A DNA stretch of 64,000 bases. Source: Microbacterium timonense. GTDB taxonomy: Bacteria; Actinomycetota; Actinomycetes; Actinomycetales; Microbacteriaceae. Both the position numbers and the translations under genes were made by a program. Under the pieces are notes generated by a model. That model did no database searches. It worked only from the letters and a program-made list of their open reading frames with translations, and was not told where the DNA came from. The stretch spans positions 496,001 through 560,000 of the forward strand of contig NZ_OLMV01000003.1 of NCBI RefSeq assembly GCF_900292075.1, given 5' to 3'. Shown here one piece after another: positions 1-7,355 of the stretch; position 1 is the first letter of the stretch; each line of letters opens with the position of its first letter.

Positions 1-2
1 CG

Positions 3-338
3 CTCGAGCTGCCGGGGATCTACCACCGCAAGGAGTACGACGCGGGGGAGACGAGGCCGGCCCCCTGGCGCATCACCTGCTTCTTCGTCGATCGCGATCA
101 CCGCCGGTCCGGCGTAGCGCGGGAGGCGCTCGACGGTGCGCTCGAGCTCATAGCGCAGGCTGGCGGCGGTGAGGTGGTGTCGTTCCCCAACGAGCTTCCC
201 GAGGGCAAGAGGACGTCGGCGTCGTTCCTTCATAACGGCACGCGAGCGATGTTCGAGAAAGCGGGCTTCACGTTCGAGCGCCACATCGGCAAGAGCAAGA
301 CGGTGATGCGCAAGACGGTCGCACCCGCCCACGCCTGA
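3..338 (+). CDS. GNAT-family N-acetyltransferase, C-terminal part
   Basis: The open frame enters from the left edge, so the start codon lies outside the window and only the last 111 residues are seen. The stretch with the FFVDRDHRRSGVAREAL segment resembles the acetyl-CoA pyrophosphate-binding motif A of GNAT enzymes (R/Q-x-x-G-x-A after a strand). It is followed by an EVVSFPNE strand and an MFEKAGF segment, which is the usual GNAT ending in which an aromatic pair packs against the cofactor. Substrate cannot be told. The family call is inference from these motifs. Confidence 0.7.
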   Translation, partial: LELPGIYHRKEYDAGETRPAPWRITCFFVDRDHRRSGVAREALDGALELIAQAGGGEVVSFPNELPEGKRTSASFLHNGTRAMFEKAGFTFERHIGKSKTVMRKTVAPAHA

Positions 339-390
339 CCCCCGCTCCCAGGACCTTTGGAGAGACCGCTCTGGCCGGTCCGCCGCGGAA

Positions 391-849
391 TCACGCGCTC
401 GGCGCGCCCGATTTCCTGCGCCCTGCGAGGATCTGCTCGCCGGCGTCGACGTAGCCATCGAAAAGCGTCACGATGTCGCTCAGTCGTTCGCGTGCGGCCG
501 AGGCCGGCGACAGAAGGTCTTCGCCGGCGCGCAGTGCGTCGATGAAGAGCCGGGCGCGCCGGTGTGATGCCTCGAGCAGGACCTCCAGTCCGGACGTGGC
601 CTCGACGTAAATGCGTCGGGTGCCTTCCCCGGTCCACGTGTGCGCCAGTCCCCAACTCGTCAGCTCCCGGATCGAAGTGCTGACCTGGCCCGTGCTCAGA
701 CCGGTCCTCTCACGCAGCGACTGGAGCGTGGTGGCCTGCTCGTCGAGGAGAAGCACCGCGTACACCTTGCCTGTGGCCCGCGGCAAGTGCCAAGTGGCCA
801 GGAGGTCGGCCAGCGAGTCAGCGAAACGCTCGGCAGCATCATTCGGCAC
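391..849 (-). CDS. GbsR/MarR-like winged-helix transcriptional regulator
   Basis: A 152-residue cytosolic protein with a winged helix at about residues 25-90 (TGKVYAVLLLDEQATTLQSL, then a recognition helix with STGQVSTSIREL) and a C-terminal helical part. This matches the GbsR-type MarR branch, which binds DNA as a dimer and senses small ligands. I chose GTG at 849, because a longer frame to 921 would run deep into the hydrolase gene; with GTG the two genes overlap by 11 bases, typical of translational coupling. It probably controls its operon partner, an alpha/beta hydrolase. The ligand is unknown. Confidence 0.75.
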   Translation of the reverse strand: MPNDAAERFADSLADLLATWHLPRATGKVYAVLLLDEQATTLQSLRERTGLSTGQVSTSIRELTSWGLAHTWTGEGTRRIYVEATSGLEVLLEASHRRARLFIDALRAGEDLLSPASAARERLSDIVTLFDGYVDAGEQILAGRRKSGAPSA

Positions 850-1651
850 GATCCACCACCCGCGTGAGAAAGTCGCGAAGCACCTGGGCGACGGCATCCG
901 GCGCGTCCTGGGTGATGACATGCCCGGCTCCAGGCACGACGATTTCGGTCACCTTCTCTGCGGTGGCCCAGCGCGGCATGGCCCGAGCGATGTTGCCCGT
1001 CCGGTCCTTCTCGCCGCGAACCAGCAGCAGAGGGACAGGGGTGCGATAGCTGGGGTCGGGTGCGACGAATTGGGTGGTGGCTCGCCACACGGCGAGGAAC
1101 TCCTCCTTGGAGAGAGCGGAGAAGGCTCGCACGAGATCAGCACGTGCGGGGGCGGTCACGGCGGAGGCGTCGGCCATCACTCGCGGGAGGCGGGAGCGGG
1201 GAATAAGACGCAAGACCGGTGCGGCGATGGTGAGTGCCCACCGTTCCCAGGTCGACAACGGGCCGGTGTTCCAGGTGGCGTCGAGCACCGCCAGGGCGGA
1301 GTAGCGATCCGGCGCTCGTTGCACGAGACGCTGAGCCAGATTGCCGCCCAGCGAGTGCCCCACGAGTGCTGGGCGAGACAACCCCGAATGCGCGATCAAC
1401 GCCTCGATGTCTTGAACGAAGAGGTCCGCCGAGAGCGGGGTCGTGTTGGGCCGTGATGCGCCGTGCGCTCGCAGATCGACCACGACGGTGCGGAAGCCCG
1501 CTTCCGCCAGCGCTCGGCGCTGCGTCTCGAACATCACGTGGTCGGCACCCGCGCCGTGCAAGAAGAGCACGGAGGGCTGCGCACTACCACCATTGTCGGC
1601 GTAGCGTACGACGCATCCCGGAAGGCTGACATGCTCGGGTAGATTCACCAT
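839..1651 (-). CDS. alpha/beta-fold hydrolase
   Basis: A 270-residue protein with the full alpha/beta hydrolase plan: oxyanion HG at about residue 32, the nucleophile elbow GHSLGG with Ser about 100, an acidic residue in the VRGEKD segment near 214, and the catalytic His in PGAGH near 244. No signal peptide is visible, so it is cytosolic. It is the first gene of a two-gene unit with the overlapping GbsR-like regulator downstream. Family members hydrolyse esters, lactones or haloalkanes; the substrate cannot be predicted here. Confidence 0.85.
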   Translation of the reverse strand: MVNLPEHVSLPGCVVRYADNGGSAQPSVLFLHGAGADHVMFETQRRALAEAGFRTVVVDLRAHGASRPNTTPLSADLFVQDIEALIAHSGLSRPALVGHSLGGNLAQRLVQRAPDRYSALAVLDATWNTGPLSTWERWALTIAAPVLRLIPRSRLPRVMADASAVTAPARADLVRAFSALSKEEFLAVWRATTQFVAPDPSYRTPVPLLLVRGEKDRTGNIARAMPRWATAEKVTEIVVPGAGHVITQDAPDAVAQVLRDFLTRVVDRAE

Positions 1652-1712
1652 TTACTGAATATGCCACATCCGTGCGGGTCTCTTCGGCCGACCGCTTCGT
1701 CTGACCCCGGAC

Positions 1713-1853
1713 TCACACCGGCTCCGTGGTGCGGATCAGGCCGCAGTTCACGCACGACCATGCCACGAGAAAGCGCTCGTCGTCGAGGATCTCGAACGAC
1801 AGGGGGTCGCCGCAGGTGGGGCAGCTCCGCGGATCGACGGCGGGCTCGCTCAT
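1713..1853 (-). CDS. small zinc-ribbon protein (46 aa)
   Basis: A short frame, ATG at 1853, encodes 46 residues with two Cys pairs, CPTC at 11-14 and CVNC at 34-37, spaced as in a zinc ribbon. The acidic linker FEILDDERFLVAW and the C-terminal CGLIRTTEP fit a rubredoxin-like knuckle protein that binds one Zn(II). It lies between the hydrolase and the ChaB-like gene and is transcribed leftward. Function is unknown; it could be a DNA- or protein-binding adaptor. The four Cys and the coding-like third-position G+C support it as real. Confidence 0.6.
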   Translation of the reverse strand: MSEPAVDPRSCPTCGDPLSFEILDDERFLVAWSCVNCGLIRTTEPV

Positions 1854-1970
1854 GGTGTCAGCCTAGGCACCTCACCGCGCCCAACCCAGCGCCGTCGGCC
1901 GATGCGCGTACTGCACCGCTCGCGACCGCAGGCGTAGCCTCGGCACAGGACTGTTCGAGAGGAGCGCCCC

Positions 1971-2366
1971 ATGCCGGCTCGCGAGGAACTTCCGGCGACG
2001 ATCAAGCGGTCGCCGCAGCACGCGCAGGAGATCTGGATGGCGACGCACGACGCCGCCGTCGAGACGTACGGCGAGGGCGAGCGTGCCCACCGGACGGCCT
2101 TCTCCGCCCTGAAGCACCAGTACGAGAAGGTCGGCGACCACTGGGAGAAGAAGGAGGAGCGAGGGCCGTCGGACGAGGGCGCCCTGAGTCGGGACGGCGA
2201 GACCGCCGGTGGTGTCAACGCCAACGCGACGAAGGCGCACTTGCTCGACGTCGCCAAGCGACTGGACGTGCGTGGACGGACCCGCATGACGAAGGACGAA
2301 CTCGTCGAAGCGATTCAGAAGGCGAACGCCCGCGAGAGCCGCAAGAGTCTCGACGAGGAGCGCTGA
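1971..2366 (+). CDS. ChaB-family protein with C-terminal Rho N-terminal-like (SAP-type) domain
   Basis: A 131-residue protein. Residues 1-60 carry the ChaB signature (LPATIKRSPQHAQEIWMATHDAAVETYGEG and the AFSALKHQYEK helix). ChaB was named as a regulator of cation transport, but its biochemical role is not settled. Residues 85-125 (TKAHLLDVAKRLDVRGRTRMTKDELVEAI) form a helix-extended-loop-helix like the Rho N-terminal/SAP fold, which often binds nucleic acid. A purine-rich ribosome-binding site (gagagg) stands about 9 bases before ATG 1971. The combination is common in actinobacteria and suggests a nucleoid or stress protein; that is inference. Confidence 0.8.
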   Translation: MPAREELPATIKRSPQHAQEIWMATHDAAVETYGEGERAHRTAFSALKHQYEKVGDHWEKKEERGPSDEGALSRDGETAGGVNANATKAHLLDVAKRLDVRGRTRMTKDELVEAIQKANARESRKSLDEER

Positions 2367-2377
2367 CGGTCGCGGCG

Positions 2378-2542
2378 CTACGGGCGATAGTCCTCGCGCC
2401 GAGGGCGGGGAACCTCCGGCGGTGTGAGGTGCCCCGCCTGCCCGGGTGGCATCAGCACGGCGAGAGTCACGGTGAAGACCCGCGCCAGGAGCCCACCGAC
2501 AACGGCGATCGTGCGCGCCGTCCGTGAGCTGCGCTTCGTCAT
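2378..2542 (-). CDS. small hypothetical protein with one membrane segment (54 aa)
   Basis: A 54-residue frame starting at ATG 2542 has a basic N-terminus (MTKRSSRTAR), one hydrophobic stretch at about residues 11-31 and a proline-rich basic tail ending REDYRP. This would give a single-pass or signal-anchored peptide. It converges with the ChaB-like gene and lies downstream of the NmrA-like oxidoreductase. A longer frame to 2707 exists but overlaps that oxidoreductase. I do not recognise a family; it may not be a real gene. Confidence 0.35.
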   Translation of the reverse strand: MTKRSSRTARTIAVVGGLLARVFTVTLAVLMPPGQAGHLTPPEVPRPRREDYRP

Positions 2543-2630
2543 CGGTACAGCATCGCCCGCCCGCGGCCGGTTGTCCACGCATGCCGCCTCAAGGATCGTC
2601 GCACCGACGCGGGTGACCTCGGATCGCGCA

Positions 2631-3452
2631 TCATCGGCCCGACGTCGACACCCGGGCCTCGGCGTTCGGGCGAGGTTGCGCTGAGGCAGCAGCCGTCGCG
2701 TTCGCATCCAAGAACGCTTGCCACGTCATGGTGCCGCGCACGGCAGCGGCGTCGGCGAGATTGCGACCCTCGCGATACGCGCGCCCGACCGCGCCCGGGA
2801 TGCCGAACCGCATGAGACGCCGCGTCCTTCCCTGCGTCGCGCTGTATACGCGGATCATGTCGGCGACGTCGAGCACCTCGGGTCCGGCGAGGTCGGGAAC
2901 GAGCCCCGCCGGCTCGGCGAGCGTGATGGCAGCGAGGCGCGCGGCGACCTCTTCGACCGCGACGGGCTCGAAACGCAGGCCGCGCGGCGCCGGTGCCAGC
3001 GGCATCCGTGCCATCGTCCGCACGACCGGAAGTACGAAGTCGTGCAGCTGCGCGACACGAAGGATGCTGAACGGGATGCCGCCGCCCGCGATCTCCTGCT
3101 CCGCGGCGTGCTTCATACGGAAGTACCCGATCGGCATCCGGTCGGCTCCGACCACCGAGATCAACACGAGGTGGCGCACGCCCGCCTCGCGGGCAGCGGC
3201 CACCAGGTTTCGTGCGGCGACGTCGTCGCCCTTCGCACCACCGGCCAGGTGAAGCACCGTTTCGACGCCTGTCAACGCGGCATCCAGTCCCTCGCCCTTG
3301 ACCGTGTCTCCCGCCACGTGCTCGACGCCATCGGCGGACGCTCGAGGGTGGCGGCTGAGAACGCGGACGTCGGCACCGGCCGCGCGAAGCAGGGGGACCA
3401 CGTGTCGGCCGATCGTTCCGGTACCACCGGTGACGAGAATGGGAGTGTTCAT
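2631..3452 (-). CDS. NAD(P)-binding NmrA-type oxidoreductase/epimerase (atypical SDR)
   Basis: A 273-residue protein with a Rossmann fold opening ILVTGGTGTIGRHVVPLL (TGxxGxxG at about 7-14), the NADP-selecting RVLSRHPR segment and a strand-end HLVLISVVGAD. No classical YxxxK pair is obvious, as in NmrA-like atypical SDRs that act on or merely sense NAD(P). It starts at ATG 3452, because upstream codons would cross the promoter region. It is divergent from an ECF41-like sigma factor. ECF41 factors are typically encoded beside a carboxymuconolactone decarboxylase, oxidoreductase or epimerase, and this gene fits the oxidoreductase/epimerase role. A strong ECF41-type promoter motif precedes it. 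Confidence 0.85.
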   Translation of the reverse strand: MNTPILVTGGTGTIGRHVVPLLRAAGADVRVLSRHPRASADGVEHVAGDTVKGEGLDAALTGVETVLHLAGGAKGDDVAARNLVAAAREAGVRHLVLISVVGADRMPIGYFRMKHAAEQEIAGGGIPFSILRVAQLHDFVLPVVRTMARMPLAPAPRGLRFEPVAVEEVAARLAAITLAEPAGLVPDLAGPEVLDVADMIRVYSATQGRTRRLMRFGIPGAVGRAYREGRNLADAAAVRGTMTWQAFLDANATAAASAQPRPNAEARVSTSGR

Positions 3453-3481
3453 GGCTGTCGTCCTTTCATCTGCGCCCCGGC

Positions 3482-3508
3482 CGTCACATTCGGTCCGTGG
3501 CATCCGTC
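3482..3508 (+). promoter_or_regulatory. ECF41-type promoter for the sigma factor gene
   Basis: CGTCACA at 3482-3488 and CGTC at 3505-3508 are separated by 16 bases. This is one base off the TGTCACA / CGTC pair described for ECF41 sigma factors. It would start transcription about 30 bases before the sigma gene's ATG, implying autoregulation. The motif is seen directly; activity is inference. Confidence 0.6.
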
Positions 3509-3516
3509 GACATCAC

Positions 3517-3543
3517 GACGAACGACACGGAGGAGATGTGACA
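3517..3543 (-). promoter_or_regulatory. ECF41-type promoter for the oxidoreductase gene
   Basis: On the minus strand TGTCACA (3543 to 3537) is followed after exactly 16 bases by CGTC (3520 to 3517), an exact match to the ECF41 consensus as I recall it. The -35 element overlaps the start codon of the divergent sigma gene, and the predicted transcript has a leader of roughly 55 bases before the oxidoreductase ATG. Confidence 0.65.
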
Positions 3544-4400
3544 TGACCGCGGAAGAGATCGCCGCACGATTCGAAACGGCCCGGCCGCGCCTGCGCGCAA
3601 TCGCCACCCGCTTGCTCGGATCGGAGGCGGACGCCGAGGATGCGGTGCAGGAGACCTGGCTGCGGCTGGCGGGAGTGGATGCCACGAGCATCGAGAACTT
3701 CGACGCCTGGTGCACGACGGTGGTGTCGCGGGTGAGCCTGGACATGCTGCGATCGCCGCGGAAGACCCGCGAGCAGTCGTGGCAGGTCGAGCCGTGGCGC
3801 GATGAACCCGTCGACATCGGGCTCGACCCGGCCGAGCTCGTGTCGCAGTCCGATCGCGTCAACGTCGCGTTGCTGGTCGTCCTCGACACGCTCAGTCCGC
3901 TCGAGCGGATCGCGTTCGTGCTGCACGACGTCTTCGGACAGCCCTTCGACGAGGTCGCGCAGGTGCTGGAGCGCAGCCCGGCGGCCGCTCGCCAGCTCGC
4001 CTCCCGCGCCCGGCGGCGGCTGCGCGAGGCGTCCGTCCCCGAACGCGCCGACCGCCGACGCGGTCGCGCTCTCGTGCAGGCGTGGCTCGTCGCCGCGCAG
4101 TCAGGTGACTTCGATGCGCTGCTCGGACTGCTCCACGACGACGCGACCCTGCGTGCCGACTACGGCGCAAGCCACCAGGTGCTCCACGGTGCCGGTGAGA
4201 TCGCGGCGCAGGCCGTTCTGTCCGCGCGCTTGGCAGCCCACTCGACACCCGTGCTGATCGACGGGCGACCCGGTGTCGCCGCGGTGCTGCACGGCCGGGT
4301 GGTGTCGCTCATGCGCTTCCGATTCGACGAAGCGGATCGCATCACGGCGCTGGAGGTGCTGGCCGACCCGCTGCGTCTGGCCGATGTCGAGATCGTATGA
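3543..4400 (+). CDS. ECF RNA polymerase sigma factor with SnoaL-like C-terminal domain (ECF41/SigJ type)
   Basis: A 285-residue protein. Sigma region 2 lies at about 7-75 (RLRAIATRLLGSEADAEDAVQETWLRL). Region 4 lies at about 110-165 (LVVLDTLSPLERIAFVLHDVFGQPFDEVAQVLERSPAAARQLASRARRRL). An NTF2/SnoaL-like domain follows (AWLVAAQSGDFDALLGLLHDDATLRADYG...). That C-terminal extension replaces an anti-sigma factor in ECF41 proteins and modulates activity. The usual DGGGK and NPDKL motifs appear degenerate here (ADYGAS, ADPLRL), so this is an outlying member. A ggagga ribosome-binding site lies 8 bases before ATG 3543. It probably controls itself and the divergent NmrA-like gene. Confidence 0.9.
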   Translation: MTAEEIAARFETARPRLRAIATRLLGSEADAEDAVQETWLRLAGVDATSIENFDAWCTTVVSRVSLDMLRSPRKTREQSWQVEPWRDEPVDIGLDPAELVSQSDRVNVALLVVLDTLSPLERIAFVLHDVFGQPFDEVAQVLERSPAAARQLASRARRRLREASVPERADRRRGRALVQAWLVAAQSGDFDALLGLLHDDATLRADYGASHQVLHGAGEIAAQAVLSARLAAHSTPVLIDGRPGVAAVLHGRVVSLMRFRFDEADRITALEVLADPLRLADVEIV

Positions 4401-4428
4401 GCCGCGCCAGCCGTTCTGGCCCGGCCGG

Positions 4429-5085
4429 TCAGTCGGGCGCGACGATCCCGGCCCGGTGCGCGAGCACCGCGGCCTCGACGCGGTTCCGCACGTCGAGCTT
4501 CACGAGGATGGCACTGACATAGCCCTTCACGGTCCCCTCGACGAGGTGCAGGTGCGCGCCGATCTCCGCGTTCGAGGCGCCCGCACCGAGCAGCGCGAGC
4601 ACCTCGCGCTCTCTGTCGGTCAGCTCCGCGACCGCGTGCCGAGCGTCGGCTCCACGAGCGCGGTCGCCGGAGCGGTACGGCGCGATGACGCGACGGGCGA
4701 TCTCAGGTGAGAGGTAGGCGCCGCCTTCCGAGACCGCTCGCACGCCGGCGATCAGCTCCCGCGGGTCCGCCGCCTTGAGAAGGAATCCGAGTGCGCCGCC
4801 ACCGAGGGCCCGTTCGATGTAGTCGTCCTCGCCGAACGTGGTGAGCATCACCACGCGGGTACCGGGGACGGTCGCGGTGATCTCTGTTGCGGCGGTGAGG
4901 CCGTCGAGTACCGGCATCCGGATGTCGAGCACGGCCACGTCGGGGCGGTGACGCTGCGTGCCGTCGATCGCTTGGCGACCGTCGGCGGCCTCGAAAACGA
5001 CCTCGATGTCGGGATCCGACTCGAGGATGGCGCGCACACCCGCCCGCATCATGGCCTCGTCGTCGGCGATGAGCACCCGGATCAC
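4429..5085 (-). CDS. NarL/LuxR-family response regulator
   Basis: A 218-residue two-component regulator. The receiver domain spans 1-120 with the acidic pair DD at 8-9, phospho-acceptor Asp 54 (VLDIRMP), the Thr of LTTFG and the Lys of LLKAAD. A LuxR helix-turn-helix follows at about 145-210 (ELTDREREVLALLGAGASNAEIGAHLHLVEGTVKGYVSAIL). GTG at 5085 overlaps the kinase stop codon by four bases, so the pair is translationally coupled. The likely binding site is the CTGAC-N4-GTCAG palindrome in front of the kinase gene. Confidence 0.92.
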   Translation of the reverse strand: MIRVLIADDEAMMRAGVRAILESDPDIEVVFEAADGRQAIDGTQRHRPDVAVLDIRMPVLDGLTAATEITATVPGTRVVMLTTFGEDDYIERALGGGALGFLLKAADPRELIAGVRAVSEGGAYLSPEIARRVIAPYRSGDRARGADARHAVAELTDREREVLALLGAGASNAEIGAHLHLVEGTVKGYVSAILVKLDVRNRVEAAVLAHRAGIVAPD

Positions 5086-6482
5086 GACGCCTCCAGCAGG
5101 GTCTTCTCGACCAGCACGCCGCCCGCGAAGCAGAGCCGGTACGTCGCATCGGTGAAGTGCAGCCATCCGTCGCGGGCGGCGAAATACTCGCACTTCGCAC
5201 CGGCAGGCAGCGGCGGCTCGTTGACGATCGGTGCCGGTCGTGGGATCCCGGCGGGAAGCACCCCGTGGAGCGCGGCGCGGGTGTCGCCGAGCTCGATGCC
5301 GTCGTACACGTCGGACGAGATCGCGGTCTCCGCGACCGTGATCGCCTGAACGACGCCGAAGCCGCCGAGAGCGAGCGCGACGATCGTCGCCGGCACCACC
5401 GCCGCCTGCAGCACGCGTCGCCTGGTGGCCTGAGCGTTGGAGCGCAATGCGGGGTCGGCGGCGCCGCCCACCGACGGGCCCGCCGTCTCGGGACGCAGCG
5501 GTGCATGCAACCGGAGCTCGAAAGCGCCGTCGTCGGTGGGGTGTGCCTCGATCGACCCGCCCAGCAGCTCCGCTCGGTGGCGGAGACTGGGGATGCCGTG
5601 ACCACCGCCCGTCGTACCGCTCTCGGTCGAGGCGGCCGACCATATCGCCGCGGCGATGCCGTCTACGCCGTCCCGGCTCACCTCGACGTGCACCGCCGCG
5701 CCGGGCGCATGACGCGCCGCGTTCGTCAGTCCCTCGCGAACGGTGCGGATGACGAGCTCGGTGACGAGCGGATGGCTCTCGGCGAGCACGGCCGCATCCA
5801 CGTCTGCCGCGACACTCATGCCGGCCTCGCGGGCACCGGTGACGAGGGCGTCGAGGCCTTCGCCGCCGACGGGGTCGAGGCGACTGGGCTCGCCTTCGGC
5901 CCGGGTCATCTGCACGACGTCGCGCAGCCGGCTGCTGGCCCGCACCGCCGCTCGCCGCAGCTCGCGGAACTGCTCCTGCTGCTCCGGGCTCAGGTCGCGG
6001 CCCAGCTCGAGCGCCCCCGCCTGCACCGCGATGAGCGCCAGCTCATGGCCGATCGTGTCGTGCAGGTCGTCGGCGATGCGCGCCCGCTCGGCGGCCTGTG
6101 CGCGCTCGGCCAGGATGGCGGTGTCGGACTCCCGCTGCTCCGCCCGCAGCAGTCGGTACCGGCCGATCCACCACGGCGCGACCACGATGAGGAGGGCGAT
6201 GAGGACGCTCGTCATCCAGTCGCCGAGCGGCGCCCCACCCGGAGACAGCACCGACACCGGGAGCGAGACGGCGAGCACGCCGACGATCGCGATCACCGCG
6301 GCGACGAGCGACGGCATCCGTCGACCCGCCAGATAGGCGGCGAACACCGAGGGGAGGATGATCAGCACGAGCGCGGAGTCACCCCATCGCGCGAGGGGCA
6401 GCGCGGTCGCCGTCGCAGCGATGAGCAGCACGACGCCGAGCGTCGTCGACCACGGTCGCGTCGTCCCCCGCGGTCGCAGCAT
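5082..6482 (-). CDS. sensor histidine kinase (HisKA_3) with extra C-terminal membrane segment and extracytoplasmic domain
   Basis: A 466-residue membrane kinase. Four or so N-terminal hydrophobic segments (about 12-110) precede a HisKA_3 box with the phospho-accepting His in DLHDTIGHELALI and an HATPase domain (EGLTNAARHAPG, GGGHGIPSLRHRAELLGG). Most relatives end there. This one goes on for about 115 residues, with a fifth hydrophobic helix (AAVVPATIVALALGGFGVV) and a tail of about 85 residues that should lie outside. The tail has two Cys and an IELGDTRAALHGVLP stretch reminiscent of BamE/SmpA-like folds. ATG at 6482 is preferred to 6515, because the operator-like palindrome would otherwise touch the start. 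Confidence 0.88.
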   Translation of the reverse strand: MLRPRGTTRPWSTTLGVVLLIAATATALPLARWGDSALVLIILPSVFAAYLAGRRMPSLVAAVIAIVGVLAVSLPVSVLSPGGAPLGDWMTSVLIALLIVVAPWWIGRYRLLRAEQRESDTAILAERAQAAERARIADDLHDTIGHELALIAVQAGALELGRDLSPEQQEQFRELRRAAVRASSRLRDVVQMTRAEGEPSRLDPVGGEGLDALVTGAREAGMSVAADVDAAVLAESHPLVTELVIRTVREGLTNAARHAPGAAVHVEVSRDGVDGIAAAIWSAASTESGTTGGGHGIPSLRHRAELLGGSIEAHPTDDGAFELRLHAPLRPETAGPSVGGAADPALRSNAQATRRRVLQAAVVPATIVALALGGFGVVQAITVAETAISSDVYDGIELGDTRAALHGVLPAGIPRPAPIVNEPPLPAGAKCEYFAARDGWLHFTDATYRLCFAGGVLVEKTLLEAS

Positions 6483-6517
6483 CCCTCCATCGTAGGAACC
6501 GGGACTGCATCGCAAGA

Positions 6518-6531
6518 CTGACGAAAGTCAG
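6518..6531. promoter_or_regulatory. palindromic operator candidate for the two-component regulator
   Basis: CTGAC-GAAA-GTCAG, a perfect 5+5 inverted repeat, lies 36 bases before the kinase start and 60 bases before dedA. The shape (TGAC...GTCA) is typical of NarL/DesR-type response-regulator sites. Autoregulation, and perhaps control of dedA, is inferred. Confidence 0.5.
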
Positions 6532-6590
6532 GTCAACACCACACCACGGTGCGATGTGGCATCACCCACCCGGCTCGTAGCGTCGCGAAC

Positions 6591-7244
6591 ATGGACTTCC
6601 TGACCCTGCTGACGACCCTCGTGACCGACCTCGCGGCGTCGCCGTGGGTGTACCTCGTGGTGTTCGCGGTGTGCCTGATCGACGGGTTCTTCCCTCCCGT
6701 GCCGAGCGAGACCGTCGTCGTCGGCGCCGCCACTGTCTCGGTCGCGACCGGTCAACCCAACCTGCTGCTGCTCATCTCGGTCGCCGCGGCCGGCGCGATC
6801 GCCGGCGACAACATCGCGTACCAGCTCGGGCGCGCGGTCGGCGTCACGAGGTTCCGCTGGATGCGCACGAAGCGCGTCACCGCGGCCGTCGACTGGGCCC
6901 GTCGCGGCCTCGACCGGCGGGGTGCCCTGCTCATCTTCGCGGCGCGGTACATCCCGGTCGGCCGCATCGCGGTGAACATGACCGCCGGCGCCACCGGGTA
7001 TCCGCTGCGCCGCTTCCTGCCGCTGTCGATCGCGGCGGGCATCGCGTGGGCGGCCTACTCGGCGATCTTCGGCATCGTGGCGGGCCAGTGGCTGCACGAC
7101 CAGCCGCTCCTGGCGATCGTGCTGGCGATCGTGGTCGCGGCGCTGGTGGGAATGGTGGTGGATGTCGTCATCCGGCGTCTCCTTGCGCGCGGGAGCGCGC
7201 CCGCAATGGTCGAGGGCCCGGTGGAACACCGGACCCGGGTCTGA
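6591..7244 (+). CDS. DedA-family membrane protein
   Basis: A 217-residue integral membrane protein with the DedA/SNARE-associated hallmarks. These are an early VCLIDGFFPPVPSETVVVGAA segment with the conserved acidic residue and Pro-Pro/Glu cluster, the GDNIAYQLGRAVG loop, and the R-Y-I-P-V-G-R motif (FAARYIPVGRIAVNMTAGATG). It ends with two further hydrophobic helices. DedA proteins are thought to act in lipid (undecaprenyl- or phospholipid) flipping and membrane potential maintenance. ATG 6591 is used because it begins just before the first membrane segment. It is divergent from the two-component system. Confidence 0.92.
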   Translation: MDFLTLLTTLVTDLAASPWVYLVVFAVCLIDGFFPPVPSETVVVGAATVSVATGQPNLLLLISVAAAGAIAGDNIAYQLGRAVGVTRFRWMRTKRVTAAVDWARRGLDRRGALLIFAARYIPVGRIAVNMTAGATGYPLRRFLPLSIAAGIAWAAYSAIFGIVAGQWLHDQPLLAIVLAIVVAALVGMVVDVVIRRLLARGSAPAMVEGPVEHRTRV

Positions 7245-7355
7245 AACGTGGCGCGCGGGCGCTCCGCTCACGGGCGAGGATCCGTGGACCGGGACGAACC
7301 GCCGCCGCCGGTAGCGTGGATGTCGGAACCGCTCGCTGAAATGAGGATGCACCGG

